Shown here piece by piece: positions 24,953 to 34,629 of a stretch of DNA of 51,145 nucleotides. Below the pieces are notes generated by a model that saw only the letters and a program-made list of their open reading frames with translations, did not search any database and was not told the DNA's origin. Source of the stretch: Rhodobacter sp. (GTDB lineage: Bacteria > Pseudomonadota > Alphaproteobacteria > Rhodobacterales > Rhodobacteraceae); assembly GCA_027484985.1 (NCBI GenBank), contig JAIXRW010000039.1, positions 1-51,145 of the forward strand, given 5' to 3'. Numbering within the stretch: the first letter of the stretch is position 1; every line of letters begins with the position of its first letter. The position numbers and the translations under genes were made by a program.

Positions 24953-27015
24953 AGCATTACCGTCTCGACGCGGGCGCGCAGACCATCGCCCTGACCACCG
25001 ATGGCGGCATGCCCGCCGTCACCTATTGGGGCCCGCGCCTGCCCGAAACGGAAGACCTCGCCCAACTCGCCCTTGCCGCGACGAATGACCTGACGGGCGG
25101 CATGCTCGATGCGCTGTCGCCTGTCACCCTCACCCCCGAATCCGGCCGCGCCTTTGCGGGGCAACCGGGCCTTGTGCTGCAAACGGCAGATGGCACGCCC
25201 CTCCACCCCGTTTTCACCCATCACAGCGCCGAAAGCGGCGCAGACACCCTAACCCTCACCTCCCGCGCCGAAGGCCTGACCCTTACCCACCACCTGCGCG
25301 CCCATCCCACCGGCACGATCACCCTGCAAACCACGCTCGACAGCACCACCCCCGTCCGCGTCCAGTGGCTTGCCGCCCCCACCCTTCCCGCCCCGCAAGA
25401 CGGCGATATCATCGATATCCACGGCAAATGGACGCGCGAGTTTCACCTGAACCGCACCCCGTGGCAGCCGGGCATCCGCATGCGCGAATCGCGCACAGGG
25501 CGGTCCGGCCATGAACACCCGCCCTATGTGATCTTGGCAGGCAAGGGCTGCACCAATACCGCAGGCACCGCCCATGCCCTGCACCTGTCATGGTCGGGCG
25601 GCCACCGGATGATTGCCGAAGAACTCCCCGATGGCCGCCGCCAAATCCAGTTCGGCGCAGCCACAGGCGCCGAAACCGAACCCGCCACCCGCTTTGCCAC
25701 CCCCGAACTCGTGGCCCTCGTCTCGACCAGCGGCCTGAACGGCATCGCCACCACCTTCCAGGCCGATATCCGCGACCGCGTGGTCACATGGCCGCAGCCA
25801 AACCGCCCGCGCCCCGTGCATTACAACTGCTGGGAAGCGGTCTATTTCAACCACAACCTTGCCGACCTCACCGCTATCGCCGACCGCGCCGCCGCCATCG
25901 GGGCTGAACGTTTCGTGCTGGATGACGGCTGGTTCGGCCGCCGCGACGATGACACCACCAGCCTTGGCGACTGGACGGTCGATCGCCGCAAATGGCCCCA
26001 CGGCCTCACCCCGCTCATCGCCCATATCCACAAACGCGGCATGACCTTCGGCCTGTGGTTCGAACCCGAGATGGTCAACCCCGACAGCGACCTGATGCGC
26101 GCCCATCCCGACTGGATGCTGGGGCCAAAAGACCAGACGACAGGCCGCCACCAGATGGTGCTGAACCTCGCCCTGCCGCAGGTGCGCGACCACCTCTTCA
26201 CCGCCATTTCGGCCATCCTGACCGAATACCCCATCGACTATATCAAATGGGACCACAACCGCCTGCTTCCCGTGGTCGATGCCGCCCAAACCCGTGGCAT
26301 CTATGACCTGCTCTCGCGCCTCCGCACCGCCCACCCGCAGGTCGAGATTGAAAGCTGCGCCTCGGGCGGCGGCCGCATCGACGCAGGGATTCTCCAACAC
26401 ACCCAGCGCGTCTGGCTCTCCGACAGCAACGACGCGCTCGAACGCCTTCGCATCCAGCACGATGCCGCGCTTTTCCTGCCGCTCGCCGTCACCGGCAGCC
26501 ATGTCGGCCCGCGCCATTGCCACACCTCGGGGCGCGTGCTGTCCATGTCCTTGCGCGCATGGGTCGCCGCCCAGCGCCACCTCGGCTTCGAAATGGACCT
26601 GCGCGAACTGACGCCGGACGAAGAAAAAACCCTTACCGAAGTCACCACATGGTGGAAAGCCAACCGCGCATGGACGTGCGCGGGCACCATCCACCGCCTC
26701 GACAGTGACGATCCCGCCGTCACCGCCGAATTGCAGCTTTCGGCAGACAACCGCCGTTTCGTCCTGTTCGCGGGGCAGGAAAGCACCAGCACCCAGATCC
26801 TGCCGCGCCCGCTGCGCCTTGCCGCGCTGGACCCCGCCGCCACCTACCGCGTTCACCTCGTGAACAAATCCGATGCCCCGCGCCAAAGCCGTGGCCCGAA
26901 CGCGCTGAAATCACAGGACTTGACGCTGACAGGTCAGGCCCTCATGTCCCGCGGCATCCTGCTTCCGGTGGCATGGCCCGGTTCCATCTGGGTCGTCGAA
27001 GGGGTGCAGCTATGA
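24949..27015 (+). CDS. Alpha-galactosidase, GH36
   Basis: The protein has 688 residues, starting at GTG 24949 that overlaps the permease stop (GTGA). It has an N-terminal beta-sandwich, then a TIM barrel with LDDGWFGRRDDD, the nucleophile Asp435 in YIKWDHNR and the acid/base Asp492 in WLSDSNDALERLR, preceded by SCASGGGRID. GH36 enzymes hydrolyse terminal alpha-1,6-galactosyl residues of melibiose, raffinose and galactomannan fragments. No signal peptide is present, so it acts on imported sugars in the cytoplasm, consistent with its coupling to the importer. An alpha-N-acetylgalactosaminidase activity exists in the clan but is less likely given the downstream galactonate enzymes. Confidence 0.93.
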   Translation: MKHYRLDAGAQTIALTTDGGMPAVTYWGPRLPETEDLAQLALAATNDLTGGMLDALSPVTLTPESGRAFAGQPGLVLQTADGTPLHPVFTHHSAESGADTLTLTSRAEGLTLTHHLRAHPTGTITLQTTLDSTTPVRVQWLAAPTLPAPQDGDIIDIHGKWTREFHLNRTPWQPGIRMRESRTGRSGHEHPPYVILAGKGCTNTAGTAHALHLSWSGGHRMIAEELPDGRRQIQFGAATGAETEPATRFATPELVALVSTSGLNGIATTFQADIRDRVVTWPQPNRPRPVHYNCWEAVYFNHNLADLTAIADRAAAIGAERFVLDDGWFGRRDDDTTSLGDWTVDRRKWPHGLTPLIAHIHKRGMTFGLWFEPEMVNPDSDLMRAHPDWMLGPKDQTTGRHQMVLNLALPQVRDHLFTAISAILTEYPIDYIKWDHNRLLPVVDAAQTRGIYDLLSRLRTAHPQVEIESCASGGGRIDAGILQHTQRVWLSDSNDALERLRIQHDAALFLPLAVTGSHVGPRHCHTSGRVLSMSLRAWVAAQRHLGFEMDLRELTPDEEKTLTEVTTWWKANRAWTCAGTIHRLDSDDPAVTAELQLSADNRRFVLFAGQESTSTQILPRPLRLAALDPAATYRVHLVNKSDAPRQSRGPNALKSQDLTLTGQALMSRGILLPVAWPGSIWVVEGVQL

Positions 27016-27066
27016 CACGGACAAAAGCCCCCCTGTCAGGGGCGGAATAAGGGCGGGGCACGCGGC

Positions 27067-27960
27067 ATGCAGACAGACTGGATCGCAGTCGATTGGGGCA
27101 CCTCGAACCTGCGGGTCTGGGCCATGGCGGGCAACCGCATCGTGGCACAGGCCACATCCGAAGACGGCATGGGCAGGCTTGACCGTGACGGTTTCGAACC
27201 CGCCCTGCTGCGCCTGATCGAACCGTGGCTTGGTCAGCGCCAGACCGAAATCATCGCCTGCGGCATGGTCGGCAGCCGCCAAGGCTGGTATGAGGCGCCC
27301 TATCGCGCCACCCCCTGCACCCCGCTCGATTTTGCCTCGCTCGTCACCGTGCCCACCCGCGATGCCCGCATCGCCGTCCGCATCGTGCCGGGGCTGAAAC
27401 AGGTGAAATCCCCCGATGTCATGCGCGGTGAAGAAACCCAGATCGCGGGCGTGCTGGCGCTGAAACCGGGTTTCGATGGCGTCATCTGCCTGCCGGGCAC
27501 CCATTCCAAATGGGTCCATATCTCGGCGGGCGAGGTGGTCAGTTTCCAGACCTTCATGACCGGCGAATTGTTCGCCCTGCTCTCCACCCAATCCGTCCTG
27601 CGCCACGGCATGGCAGGCGGCGGCTGGGACGATGCGGCGTTTGACGCAGCACTTTCCGATGCCCTGTCGCGCCCCGAACGCATCGGCGCGAAACTCTTTT
27701 CCCTGCGGGCCGAAGGGCTGATCGCCAACCTCACCCCCGCCGCCGCCCGCGCCCGCCTGTCGGGCCTGCTGATCGGCGTTGAACTCGCCGCCTCGCGCCC
27801 CTTCTGGCTGGGCCAACAGGTTGTCATCGTCGGCTCGGAAGCCCTCGCCAAATCCTACACCCGCGCGCTTGCCGCCCAAGGCGCCGCCCCCCAGATGCTC
27901 GACGCGACCGAAGCCACCCTCGCGGGCCTCACCGCCGCCCGCCACAAGGTAACCGCATGA
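27067..27960 (+). CDS. dgoK: 2-dehydro-3-deoxygalactonokinase
   Basis: The protein has 297 residues. It phosphorylates 2-keto-3-deoxygalactonate to its 6-phosphate in the De Ley-Doudoroff pathway. The N-terminal ATP-binding start [12 protein letters not shown] and the [11 protein letters not shown] and [10 protein letters not shown] segments are characteristic of the DgoK family. It lies 51 bases after the alpha-galactosidase gene, and its stop overlaps the aldolase start as ATGA. A GGGCGGGG tract serves as a loose ribosome-binding site. Confidence 0.94.
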   Translation: MQTDWIAVDWGTSNLRVWAMAGNRIVAQATSEDGMGRLDRDGFEPALLRLIEPWLGQRQTEIIACGMVGSRQGWYEAPYRATPCTPLDFASLVTVPTRDARIAVRIVPGLKQVKSPDVMRGEETQIAGVLALKPGFDGVICLPGTHSKWVHISAGEVVSFQTFMTGELFALLSTQSVLRHGMAGGGWDDAAFDAALSDALSRPERIGAKLFSLRAEGLIANLTPAAARARLSGLLIGVELAASRPFWLGQQVVIVGSEALAKSYTRALAAQGAAPQMLDATEATLAGLTAARHKVTA

Positions 27961-28574
27961 CCCGCAACATCATCGCCATCCTTCGCGGGCTTACCCCGCC
28001 CGAGGCGCTGCCCATCTGCCAAGCCCTGATCGACGCAGGCATCACCAATATCGAGGTTCCGCTGAACAGCCCCGATCCCTTGGCCTCGATCGAAGCAATG
28101 GCCAAGGCTTTCGGTGCATCGGCCCTCATCGGCGCAGGCACGGTCCTCACCGTGCAAGACCTTCGCAACGTGGCGAATGCAGGCGGCAAACTCATCGTCT
28201 CGCCCAACATGGACGCCGAGGTGATTTCCGCCACCAAGGCGATGGGCCTGCACTCATGGCCCGGCGTCATGACCCCCACGGAATGTTTTGCCGCCCTCAA
28301 GGCAGGCGCCGATGGCCTCAAAATCTTCCCCGCCTCGCTCATCGGCCCCGATGGCGTCAAAGCCATCCGCGCCGTCCTGCCCAAGGCAACGCAGGTCTAT
28401 GCCGTCGGCGGCGCAGGCCCCGAAAACTTTGCCCAATGGCTCCGCGCGGGCGCCAACGGCTTCGGCATCGGCACCGCCCTCTACACCCCCGGCCTATCCG
28501 CCGCCGAAATCGCCACCCGCGCCACCCGCATCGTCAGCGCCTATGACGCCGCCCTTCGGGATACCTCCGCATGA
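27957..28574 (+). CDS. dgoA: 2-dehydro-3-deoxy-6-phosphogalactonate aldolase
   Basis: This 205-residue class I aldolase of the KDPG/KDPGal family cleaves KDPGal to pyruvate and glyceraldehyde 3-phosphate. The N-terminus [10 protein letters not shown] and the [12 protein letters not shown] strand carry the family glutamate. The Schiff-base lysine is in GLKIFPAS, and the C-terminal phosphate loop is [12 protein letters not shown]. KDPGal rather than KDPG specificity is inferred from pairing with dgoK. It is coupled on both sides by ATGA overlaps. Confidence 0.94.
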   Translation: MTRNIIAILRGLTPPEALPICQALIDAGITNIEVPLNSPDPLASIEAMAKAFGASALIGAGTVLTVQDLRNVANAGGKLIVSPNMDAEVISATKAMGLHSWPGVMTPTECFAALKAGADGLKIFPASLIGPDGVKAIRAVLPKATQVYAVGGAGPENFAQWLRAGANGFGIGTALYTPGLSAAEIATRATRIVSAYDAALRDTSA

Positions 28575-29428
28575 TCTTCGACACCCGCCCCTGTGAACTG
28601 GGCGAAGGCGCGTTCTGGCATCCGGCGCGGGCGCAGTTCTTCTGGTTCGACATTCTGGGCAAGACCCTCCACAGCCGCACCGCCCAAGGCCCGCACAGCT
28701 GGACCTTCGACCATATGGTCTCCGCCACCGGCTGGATCACCCGCGACCGCCTGCTGATCGCGGGCGAACGCGGGTTGATGACCTTCGACCTGACGACAGG
28801 CCAAAGCACCCCCCTCGCCCCCGTCGAAGCTGACAACCCCGACACCCGCTCGAACGATGGCCGCGCCGACAGGCAGGGCGGCTTCTGGATCGGCACCATG
28901 AGCAAACGCGGCGGGGCCGACACGGGCAAGGGCGCGATCTACCGCCATTACCGTGGCGAAACCCGCCGCCTGTTCGCGGGGATCACCATCCCCAACTCCA
29001 TCTGCTTCTCGCTTGACGGCCAGACCGCCTATTTCTCGGACACCGTCACCCACCGCATCAACCGCGTGGCGCTCGACGCGAGCGGCTGGCCACGGGGCGC
29101 CCCCGAAACCTTCCTCGACCTTTCCGCCGAAGGCCTTTACCCCGATGGCGCCACCGTCGATGCCGCAGGCAACATCTGGAACGCGCAATGGGGTGCCGCC
29201 CGCGTGGCCTGCTACGCCCCCGACGGCACCTTTCTCCGCGCCGCCGCCATCGACGCCCCCCACACCTCCTGCCCCGCCTTTGGCGGCCCCGCCCTGACCG
29301 ATCTTTTCGTCACCACCGCCCGCGAACACATGGACGCCGCAGCCCTTGCCGCAGCCCCGCTGTCGGGCCAAACCTTCAAACTCGACGGGGTGGCCCAAGG
29401 CCTTCCCGAACCGCAGGTCATTCTATGA
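28571..29428 (+). CDS. SMP-30/gluconolactonase family lactonase (probable galactonolactonase)
   Basis: This is a 285-residue six-bladed beta-propeller. Metal-binding positions of the family are visible: the glutamate in LGEGAFWH, asparagines in TRSNDG and IPNSICFS, and the aspartate in YPDGATVD. Such enzymes open sugar lactones to aldonates. In this operon the expected substrate is galactono-lactone, the product of galactose dehydrogenase. The gene overlaps dgoA and the beta-galactosidase gene, four bases at each end. Arabinono- or gluconolactone are alternative substrates. Confidence 0.9.
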   Translation: MIFDTRPCELGEGAFWHPARAQFFWFDILGKTLHSRTAQGPHSWTFDHMVSATGWITRDRLLIAGERGLMTFDLTTGQSTPLAPVEADNPDTRSNDGRADRQGGFWIGTMSKRGGADTGKGAIYRHYRGETRRLFAGITIPNSICFSLDGQTAYFSDTVTHRINRVALDASGWPRGAPETFLDLSAEGLYPDGATVDAAGNIWNAQWGAARVACYAPDGTFLRAAAIDAPHTSCPAFGGPALTDLFVTTAREHMDAAALAAAPLSGQTFKLDGVAQGLPEPQVIL

Positions 29429-31326
29429 AACGCACCCTCGGCGTCTGCTATTACCCCGAACACTGGCCCGAATCCCAATGGGCGGAAGACGCCGCCCGCA
29501 TGGCCGCCCTCGGCCTCACATGGGTCCGCATCGGCGAATTTGCCTGGAGCCGGATCGAACCCACCCCCGGCACCTTCCAGTGGGATTGGCTCGACCGCGC
29601 CATCGAAACCCTCGGAAACGCAGGCCTGAAAGTCGTCCTCGGCACCCCCACCGCCACCCCCCCGCGCTGGATGCTCGACAAACATCCCGACATGCTGGCC
29701 GTCGATGAACAGGGCCGCACCCGCGGCTTCGGCTCGCGCCGCCACTACTGCTTTTCCCATCGTGGCTACCGCGCGGAATCGGCCCGCATCACCACGGCAC
29801 TGGCTGAACGCTACGGGAAAAACCCCCATATCGCCGCATGGCAGACCGACAACGAATATGCCTGCCACAACACGGTGCTGTCCTATTCCCAATCCGCCCT
29901 CCACGCCTTCCGCGACTGGCTCGCCCAGCGCTACCAGTCGCCCGACGCGCTGAACCGCGCATGGGGCAACGTGTTCTGGTCGATGGAATATGCCGATTTC
30001 AACGACATCGCCCTTCCAAACCTGACCGTGACCGAGGCGAACCCCGCCCACACCATGGCCTTCCGCCGCTTCGCCTCTGACGAAGTCGTCAGCTTCAACC
30101 GCATCCAGACCGACATCATCCGCAAGTATTCCGATGCCCCCATCGCCCACAATTACATGGGCCGCATCACCGATTTCGACCATTTCGCCACTGGCGCAGA
30201 CCTCGACATCGCCTCATGGGATGCCTACCCCCTGGGCTTCCTGTCCGACCGTCTGGAAGTCACCCCCGAACACAAACGCCGCTTCGTGCGCCAGGGCGAC
30301 CCCGATTTTCAGGCCTTCCACCACGATCTCTACCGCGCCGTCGGGCGCGGCCGCTGGTGGATCATGGAACAGCAACCCGGCCCCGTGAACTGGGCCCCGT
30401 GGAACGCCGACCCCCTGCCCGGCATGGCCCGTCTCTGGGCGTGGGAGGCCTTCGCCCATGGCGCCGAAGCCGTCTGCTACTTCCGCTGGCGTCAGGCCCC
30501 CTTTGCACAGGAACAGATGCATGCAGGCCTGCTGCGCCCCGACAGCGCCCCCGCCCAAGCCTTCCACGAGGCGGCCCAGGTCGCCCAGGAACTCGCCGCG
30601 ATGCCCGATGTCGATTGCGCCCGCGCCGATGTGGCGCTGGTCTTCGACTATGCCAGCGCATGGGCATGGGAAACCCAGCCGCAGGGCCGCGATTTCGACT
30701 ATTTCCGCCTGGCCTTCGCCTTCTACCGCGGCCTGCGCCGCCTTGGCCTGAATGTCGATATCCTGCCGCCCGATGCCGATGACCTGTCGGCCTACAAGCT
30801 CGTCCTTGCCCCCGGCGTGGCGACCCTGTCCGAACCGCTGCTTGCCGCGCTTGCGAAACACAAAGGCGCCTCCCTGATCGGCCCGCGCAGCAATTCCAAA
30901 ACGCCCGAGTTTTCCACCCCCGTCCCTCTGCCCCCCAATCTGCCGAACCTCAGGGCCACCGTGGCGCGGGTCGAAAGCCTGCCCCCCGATGTGCCGGTCC
31001 CGCTAACCCAAGGCGGCAATTTCCTGCACTGGCGCGAAAAGGTCGAAACCGAAGCCACGGTGATCGAAGCCACCGCCGATGGCTGGCCCGCCCTCGTCGC
31101 CACAGGCGGCCTGCACTATCTCTGCGGCTGGCCCGACGAAGCGGCACTCGACCGCATCCTGACCACGCTCTGCGATGCCAAGGGTATCCCGACCGACCCG
31201 CTGCCCGAAGGCCTGCGCCGCCGCGACAGCGCGACCCACCGCTTCTGGTTCAACTACAACGCGGTTCCCGTCGAACGCGGCGATATCACCATCCCCGCCG
31301 CAGGGGTGCATTGGGAAAAGCTCTGA
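29425..31326 (+). CDS. Beta-galactosidase, GH42
   Basis: The protein has 633 residues from the ATG at 29425, which overlaps the lactonase stop. Its opening, LGVCYYPEHWPESQW, is the classic GH42 start, without a signal peptide. The acid/base is Glu144 in WQTDNEYAC and the nucleophile is Glu315 in IMEQQPGPVNW. A trimerisation domain and a small C-terminal beta domain follow. It releases galactose from lactose or beta-galactosides inside the cell. As the last gene of the operon it converges on the alpha-glucosidase gene, with repeat R3 between. Confidence 0.95.
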   Translation: MKRTLGVCYYPEHWPESQWAEDAARMAALGLTWVRIGEFAWSRIEPTPGTFQWDWLDRAIETLGNAGLKVVLGTPTATPPRWMLDKHPDMLAVDEQGRTRGFGSRRHYCFSHRGYRAESARITTALAERYGKNPHIAAWQTDNEYACHNTVLSYSQSALHAFRDWLAQRYQSPDALNRAWGNVFWSMEYADFNDIALPNLTVTEANPAHTMAFRRFASDEVVSFNRIQTDIIRKYSDAPIAHNYMGRITDFDHFATGADLDIASWDAYPLGFLSDRLEVTPEHKRRFVRQGDPDFQAFHHDLYRAVGRGRWWIMEQQPGPVNWAPWNADPLPGMARLWAWEAFAHGAEAVCYFRWRQAPFAQEQMHAGLLRPDSAPAQAFHEAAQVAQELAAMPDVDCARADVALVFDYASAWAWETQPQGRDFDYFRLAFAFYRGLRRLGLNVDILPPDADDLSAYKLVLAPGVATLSEPLLAALAKHKGASLIGPRSNSKTPEFSTPVPLPPNLPNLRATVARVESLPPDVPVPLTQGGNFLHWREKVETEATVIEATADGWPALVATGGLHYLCGWPDEAALDRILTTLCDAKGIPTDPLPEGLRRRDSATHRFWFNYNAVPVERGDITIPAAGVHWEKL

Positions 31327-31335
31327 CCCAACCCA

Positions 31336-31354
31336 GAATTTTCTCCGAAAATTC
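31336..31354. repeat. AT-rich hairpin, left flank of R3
   Basis: GAATTTTC at 31336-31343 pairs with GAAAATTC at 31347-31354 around TCC. Its 19 bases match the reverse complement of the hairpin at 31591-31609 at 17 positions. Confidence 0.85.
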
Positions 31355-31434
31355 GCGCCCCCCTTCCGGCCGCAGCGCATGGTCCGCCCCCGCAAAAGGG
31401 GGCTGCCGCCCCCTCGGGCCATGCGGCCCTCACC

Positions 31435-31570
31435 CCTGCGAGTATTTGGGCAAAGGTGAAAGGGGAAAACATGCCCCCCTTTCACACTGGTTCAAATATC
31501 CTCGGGGGAGCCGCGCCCAACGGGTGCGGCGCGGGGGCAGACAGCCCCCGTGCGGCGCTGGCAACAGGTG
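31435..31570. repeat. Structured intergenic repeat, copy R3
   Basis: GCGAGTATTTGG at 31438-31449 is the imperfect partner of CAAATATCCTCGGGGG at 31492-31507. Within it, GTGAAAGGGG is fully complementary to CCCCTTTCAC eight to ten bases later. The following modules are GCCGCGCCC AAC GGGTGCGGC, then GGGGGC and GCCCCC around AGACA. Upstream, GCCCCC 31386-31391 pairs with GGGGGC 31398-31403. It lies in the 301-base convergent junction between the beta-galactosidase and alpha-glucosidase genes; I see no gene there. Confidence 0.85.
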
Positions 31571-31590
31571 ATCGGTCCGCAGCAGCGCGG

Positions 31591-31609
31591 GATTTTTCGG
31601 AGAAAAATC
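31591..31609. repeat. AT-rich hairpin, right flank of R3
   Basis: GATTTTTC at 31591-31598 pairs perfectly with GAAAAATC at 31602-31609 around GGA, followed by TTGGCC. It is the mirror of the hairpin at 31336-31354 and shares AANTCTTGGCC with the rlmH-gpmI hairpin. Confidence 0.85.
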
Positions 31610-31627
31610 TTGGCCGCAGCCCGCGCT

Positions 31628-33211
31628 TTATCCGACCTGGGCAAAGGCCACGCCGTTCGGGCCCAGCACCAGCTTGCCGCCCTCGACCGTGGCATTGCGC
31701 GTCGGCCCCGTCAGCATGCCGATGCCTGCCACCTCGACTGCCACCTTGGCGGGCGACAGGTTGAAGAAACAGCCCAACCCATTGCCGCGCACAAAGCCCA
31801 GCACGGGTTCGGGCAGATCAAGGAACCGCGTCCGCCCCGCGCGCAGGGCCGGGGTCGCGCGGCGAAAGGCCAGCATGTCCTTGTAATAGCGCAGCACCGA
31901 TGTCGGGTCGCCCACCTGCCCCGCCACGTTCCGCGCCAGTTGCGGGGCCTTGACCGGCAGCCACGGCCTCACCGTGCTGAACCCGCCATGTTCCGATGCG
32001 TCCCACACCATCGGCGTGCGCGTATTGTCCCGCCCCACGGGTTCGGGCCAGAAATTGATGCCCTGCGGATCGGTCAATTCCTCGAAGGCCAGTTCGGTAT
32101 CGGTCTGGCCCAGTTCCTCGCCCTGCCACAGGCAGATCGACCCCTCGAATGACAGCAGCAGCGCCGCCGCCTGTTTCGCCAAGGTGTCGCTGGTGACGCC
32201 ATGCTTGGCCCAGCGGCTGACATGGCGCACCACGTCATGGTTCGAGAACGCCCACATCGGCCAGCCATCGGGCGCGCCGTCGAAGAATTCGGAAAGCTTG
32301 CCGCGAAAAAAGGCCGCCGAATAATCATAGCCCATCAGTTCAAAGGAATAGCACTGGTGCAGCCGTCCGGGCGCCGTGTATTCCCCCATCATGCGGATCG
32401 CGTGATGGCTTTCGCCCATCTCGCCCACCGATGCCGCGCCATATTCATCAAGCAGTGTGCGGATGCGTTCCATCCAGCGCAGATTCTCGGGGCGGTTCTT
32501 GTCATAAAGGTGGTATTGCATGCCATAGGGGTTGCCTTCGGCCTGCTCTTTCACGCGGTGGTCGGGCGGGTTGTCGCGCAGGTCAAGGTCGTGGAAGAAG
32601 TAATTCACCGTATCAAAGCGGAACCCGTCCAGCCCCCGTTCCAGCCAGAAGCGCATGTTTTCCAGCGCCCAGTCCTGCACCGCGGGATTGTGGAAATTGA
32701 AATCGGGCTGCTGGGTCAGAAAGTTGTGCAGATAATACTGCTTGCGCCGCGCATCCCAGGCCCAGGCCGTTCCACCGAACACCGAAAGCCAGTTGTTCGG
32801 CGGGCTGCCATCGGGTTTCGGGTCAGCCCAGACATACCAGTCGGCGTAATCGTTGGTCCGGTTCTGGCGGCTTTTCACGAACAACGGGTGCCGGTCGGAC
32901 GAATGGCTTTGCACCTGATCGACGATCACCTTCAGCCCCAGCCCGTGCGCCCGCGCAAGCAGCGCGTCAAAATCGGCCAGCGTGCCGAAGACGGGGTCCA
33001 CATCGCAGTAATCCGAAACGTCATAGCCCATGTCGAGCATGGGCGAGGTGAAGATCGGGCTTAGCCAGATGCAATCGACCCCCAGATCGGCGATATAGGG
33101 CAGCCGCGCGGTGATCCCTTTCAGGTCGCCCACCCCGTCGCCATTGCTGTCCTGAAACGACCGCGGATAGACCTGATAGGTCACCGCCCCGCGCCACCAA
33201 TCCTGTGCCAT
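31628..33211 (-). CDS. Alpha-glucosidase, GH13
   Basis: The protein has 527 residues from the ATG at 33211, with AAGGGGGG upstream; a longer frame to 33625 is not family-like. It is an intracellular GH13 enzyme starting WWRGAVTYQVYPRSFQDSNG, an oligo-1,6-glucosidase/alpha-glucosidase hallmark. The catalytic triad is visible: Asp200 in GFRFDTV, Glu264 in VGEMGE and Asp326 in FSNHDVV. It hydrolyses alpha-glucosides such as maltose, sucrose or isomaltose. It is transcribed convergently to the galactoside operon and divergently from an MFS gene. Together with the importer it may broaden the island toward alpha-glucosides, as in rhizobial agl operons; that is inference. Confidence 0.93.
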   Translation of the reverse strand: MAQDWWRGAVTYQVYPRSFQDSNGDGVGDLKGITARLPYIADLGVDCIWLSPIFTSPMLDMGYDVSDYCDVDPVFGTLADFDALLARAHGLGLKVIVDQVQSHSSDRHPLFVKSRQNRTNDYADWYVWADPKPDGSPPNNWLSVFGGTAWAWDARRKQYYLHNFLTQQPDFNFHNPAVQDWALENMRFWLERGLDGFRFDTVNYFFHDLDLRDNPPDHRVKEQAEGNPYGMQYHLYDKNRPENLRWMERIRTLLDEYGAASVGEMGESHHAIRMMGEYTAPGRLHQCYSFELMGYDYSAAFFRGKLSEFFDGAPDGWPMWAFSNHDVVRHVSRWAKHGVTSDTLAKQAAALLLSFEGSICLWQGEELGQTDTELAFEELTDPQGINFWPEPVGRDNTRTPMVWDASEHGGFSTVRPWLPVKAPQLARNVAGQVGDPTSVLRYYKDMLAFRRATPALRAGRTRFLDLPEPVLGFVRGNGLGCFFNLSPAKVAVEVAGIGMLTGPTRNATVEGGKLVLGPNGVAFAQVG

Positions 33212-33383
33212 CCGCGCCCCCCTTGCCTGAACCCTCGCTACCGCCCCAAGGCCCCGCCGTGCAAGCGCAGCCAACCCCGCAGGCCGATCCGGCGGGATGC
33301 TGTGATTGATATGGCAACAATTTAGCGTTTGACCCGCTGCAAAACGGGGCAGACAAAGCCCGAAGCGCCAAAAGGAACCCGCC

Positions 33384-34628
33384 ATGCCCGCCACCGCCAA
33401 GGCCCCGCTTGTCACGCCTGTTCTGATCGCGGGTTGCATCATCCTGATGCTGTCCTTCGCCATCCGCGCCAGCTTTGGTGTGTTCCAGCTTCCCATCGCG
33501 GCCGAATTCGGCTGGCCGCGGGCCGATTTCTCGCTTGCCATCGCCATCCAGAACCTCGCATGGGGCATCGGCCAGCCGCTGTTCGGCGCCCTTGCCGAAC
33601 GCTTCGGCGACCGCCGCGCCATCATCGCGGGGGCGCTGCTTTATGCCACCGGCCTGATCGCATCCTCCTTCGCCGTCACCCCGCATGAACACCAGCTTCT
33701 TGCCATCCTTGTCGGCTTCGGCATCGCGGGCACGGGCTTTGGCGTCATCCTCGCCATCGTCGGCCGCGCCGCCAGTGCCGAGAATCGCTCGATGGCGCTG
33801 GGCATCGCCACCGCCGCAGGATCGGCCGGGCAGGTCTTTGGTGCGCCCACGGCAGAACTGCTGCTGCAATCGCATCCGTGGCAAACCGTCTTTGTTATCT
33901 TCGCCGTGGTCATCCTCGCCGCCATGGCCGCCCTGCCCTTCCTGACCCCCGGCAAACCCGCCACCAAGGCAGAGCTTGAGGAATCGCTCGGCACCGTCCT
34001 GATCCGCGCCTTCAAGGACCCGACCTATACCTTCATCTTCCTCGGCTTCTTTTCCTGCGGCTACCAGCTTGCCTTCATCACCGCCCACTTCCCCGCCTTC
34101 GTGACCGAGCTTTGCGGCCCGATCGACCCCACGGGCATGATCGCCAGCATGGGCATTACCACCACATCGGCCCTTGGCGCCGTGTCCATCGCGGTGATCG
34201 GCCTGTTCAACATCGTGGGCACCATCACGGCGGGCTGGCTGGGCAAGCGTTATACGAAGAAATACCTGCTGGTCGGCGTTTATACGGGGCGCACCATCGC
34301 GGCCGCCCTGTTCATCTCGCTGCCCATCACGCCCACCTCGGTGCTTGTGTTCTCGGCCGTCATGGGCGCGCTCTGGCTGGCAACCGTGCCGCTCACATCC
34401 GGCCTTGTCGCCCATATCTACGGGCTGCGCTACATGGGCACGCTGTATGGCGTGGTGTTCCTGAGCCACCAGATCGGCGGCTTCCTTGGCGTCTGGCTCG
34501 GCGGCATGATGTATGACCTGACGGGCGGCTATTCGGTCGTCTGGTGGATCGGGGTCGGCGTCGGCGCCTTTTCGGCGGTGCTGCACCTGCCGATCCGCGA
34601 AAGACCGCTGATGGCACAGCCCGCCTGA
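33384..34628 (+). CDS. MFS transporter
   Basis: This 414-residue inner-membrane protein has about twelve transmembrane helices in two halves split by a charged cytoplasmic loop at about 195-215. The loop between helices 2 and 3 reads GALAERFGDRRAI, the major facilitator motif A. The opening resembles the monocarboxylate/oxalate-formate group of the superfamily, but no substrate can be fixed. AAGGAA precedes the start by seven bases. It is divergent from the alpha-glucosidase gene (172 bases) and immediately precedes a second MFS gene. Confidence 0.9.
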   Translation: MPATAKAPLVTPVLIAGCIILMLSFAIRASFGVFQLPIAAEFGWPRADFSLAIAIQNLAWGIGQPLFGALAERFGDRRAIIAGALLYATGLIASSFAVTPHEHQLLAILVGFGIAGTGFGVILAIVGRAASAENRSMALGIATAAGSAGQVFGAPTAELLLQSHPWQTVFVIFAVVILAAMAALPFLTPGKPATKAELEESLGTVLIRAFKDPTYTFIFLGFFSCGYQLAFITAHFPAFVTELCGPIDPTGMIASMGITTTSALGAVSIAVIGLFNIVGTITAGWLGKRYTKKYLLVGVYTGRTIAAALFISLPITPTSVLVFSAVMGALWLATVPLTSGLVAHIYGLRYMGTLYGVVFLSHQIGGFLGVWLGGMMYDLTGGYSVVWWIGVGVGAFSAVLHLPIRERPLMAQPA

Positions 34629-34629
34629 C

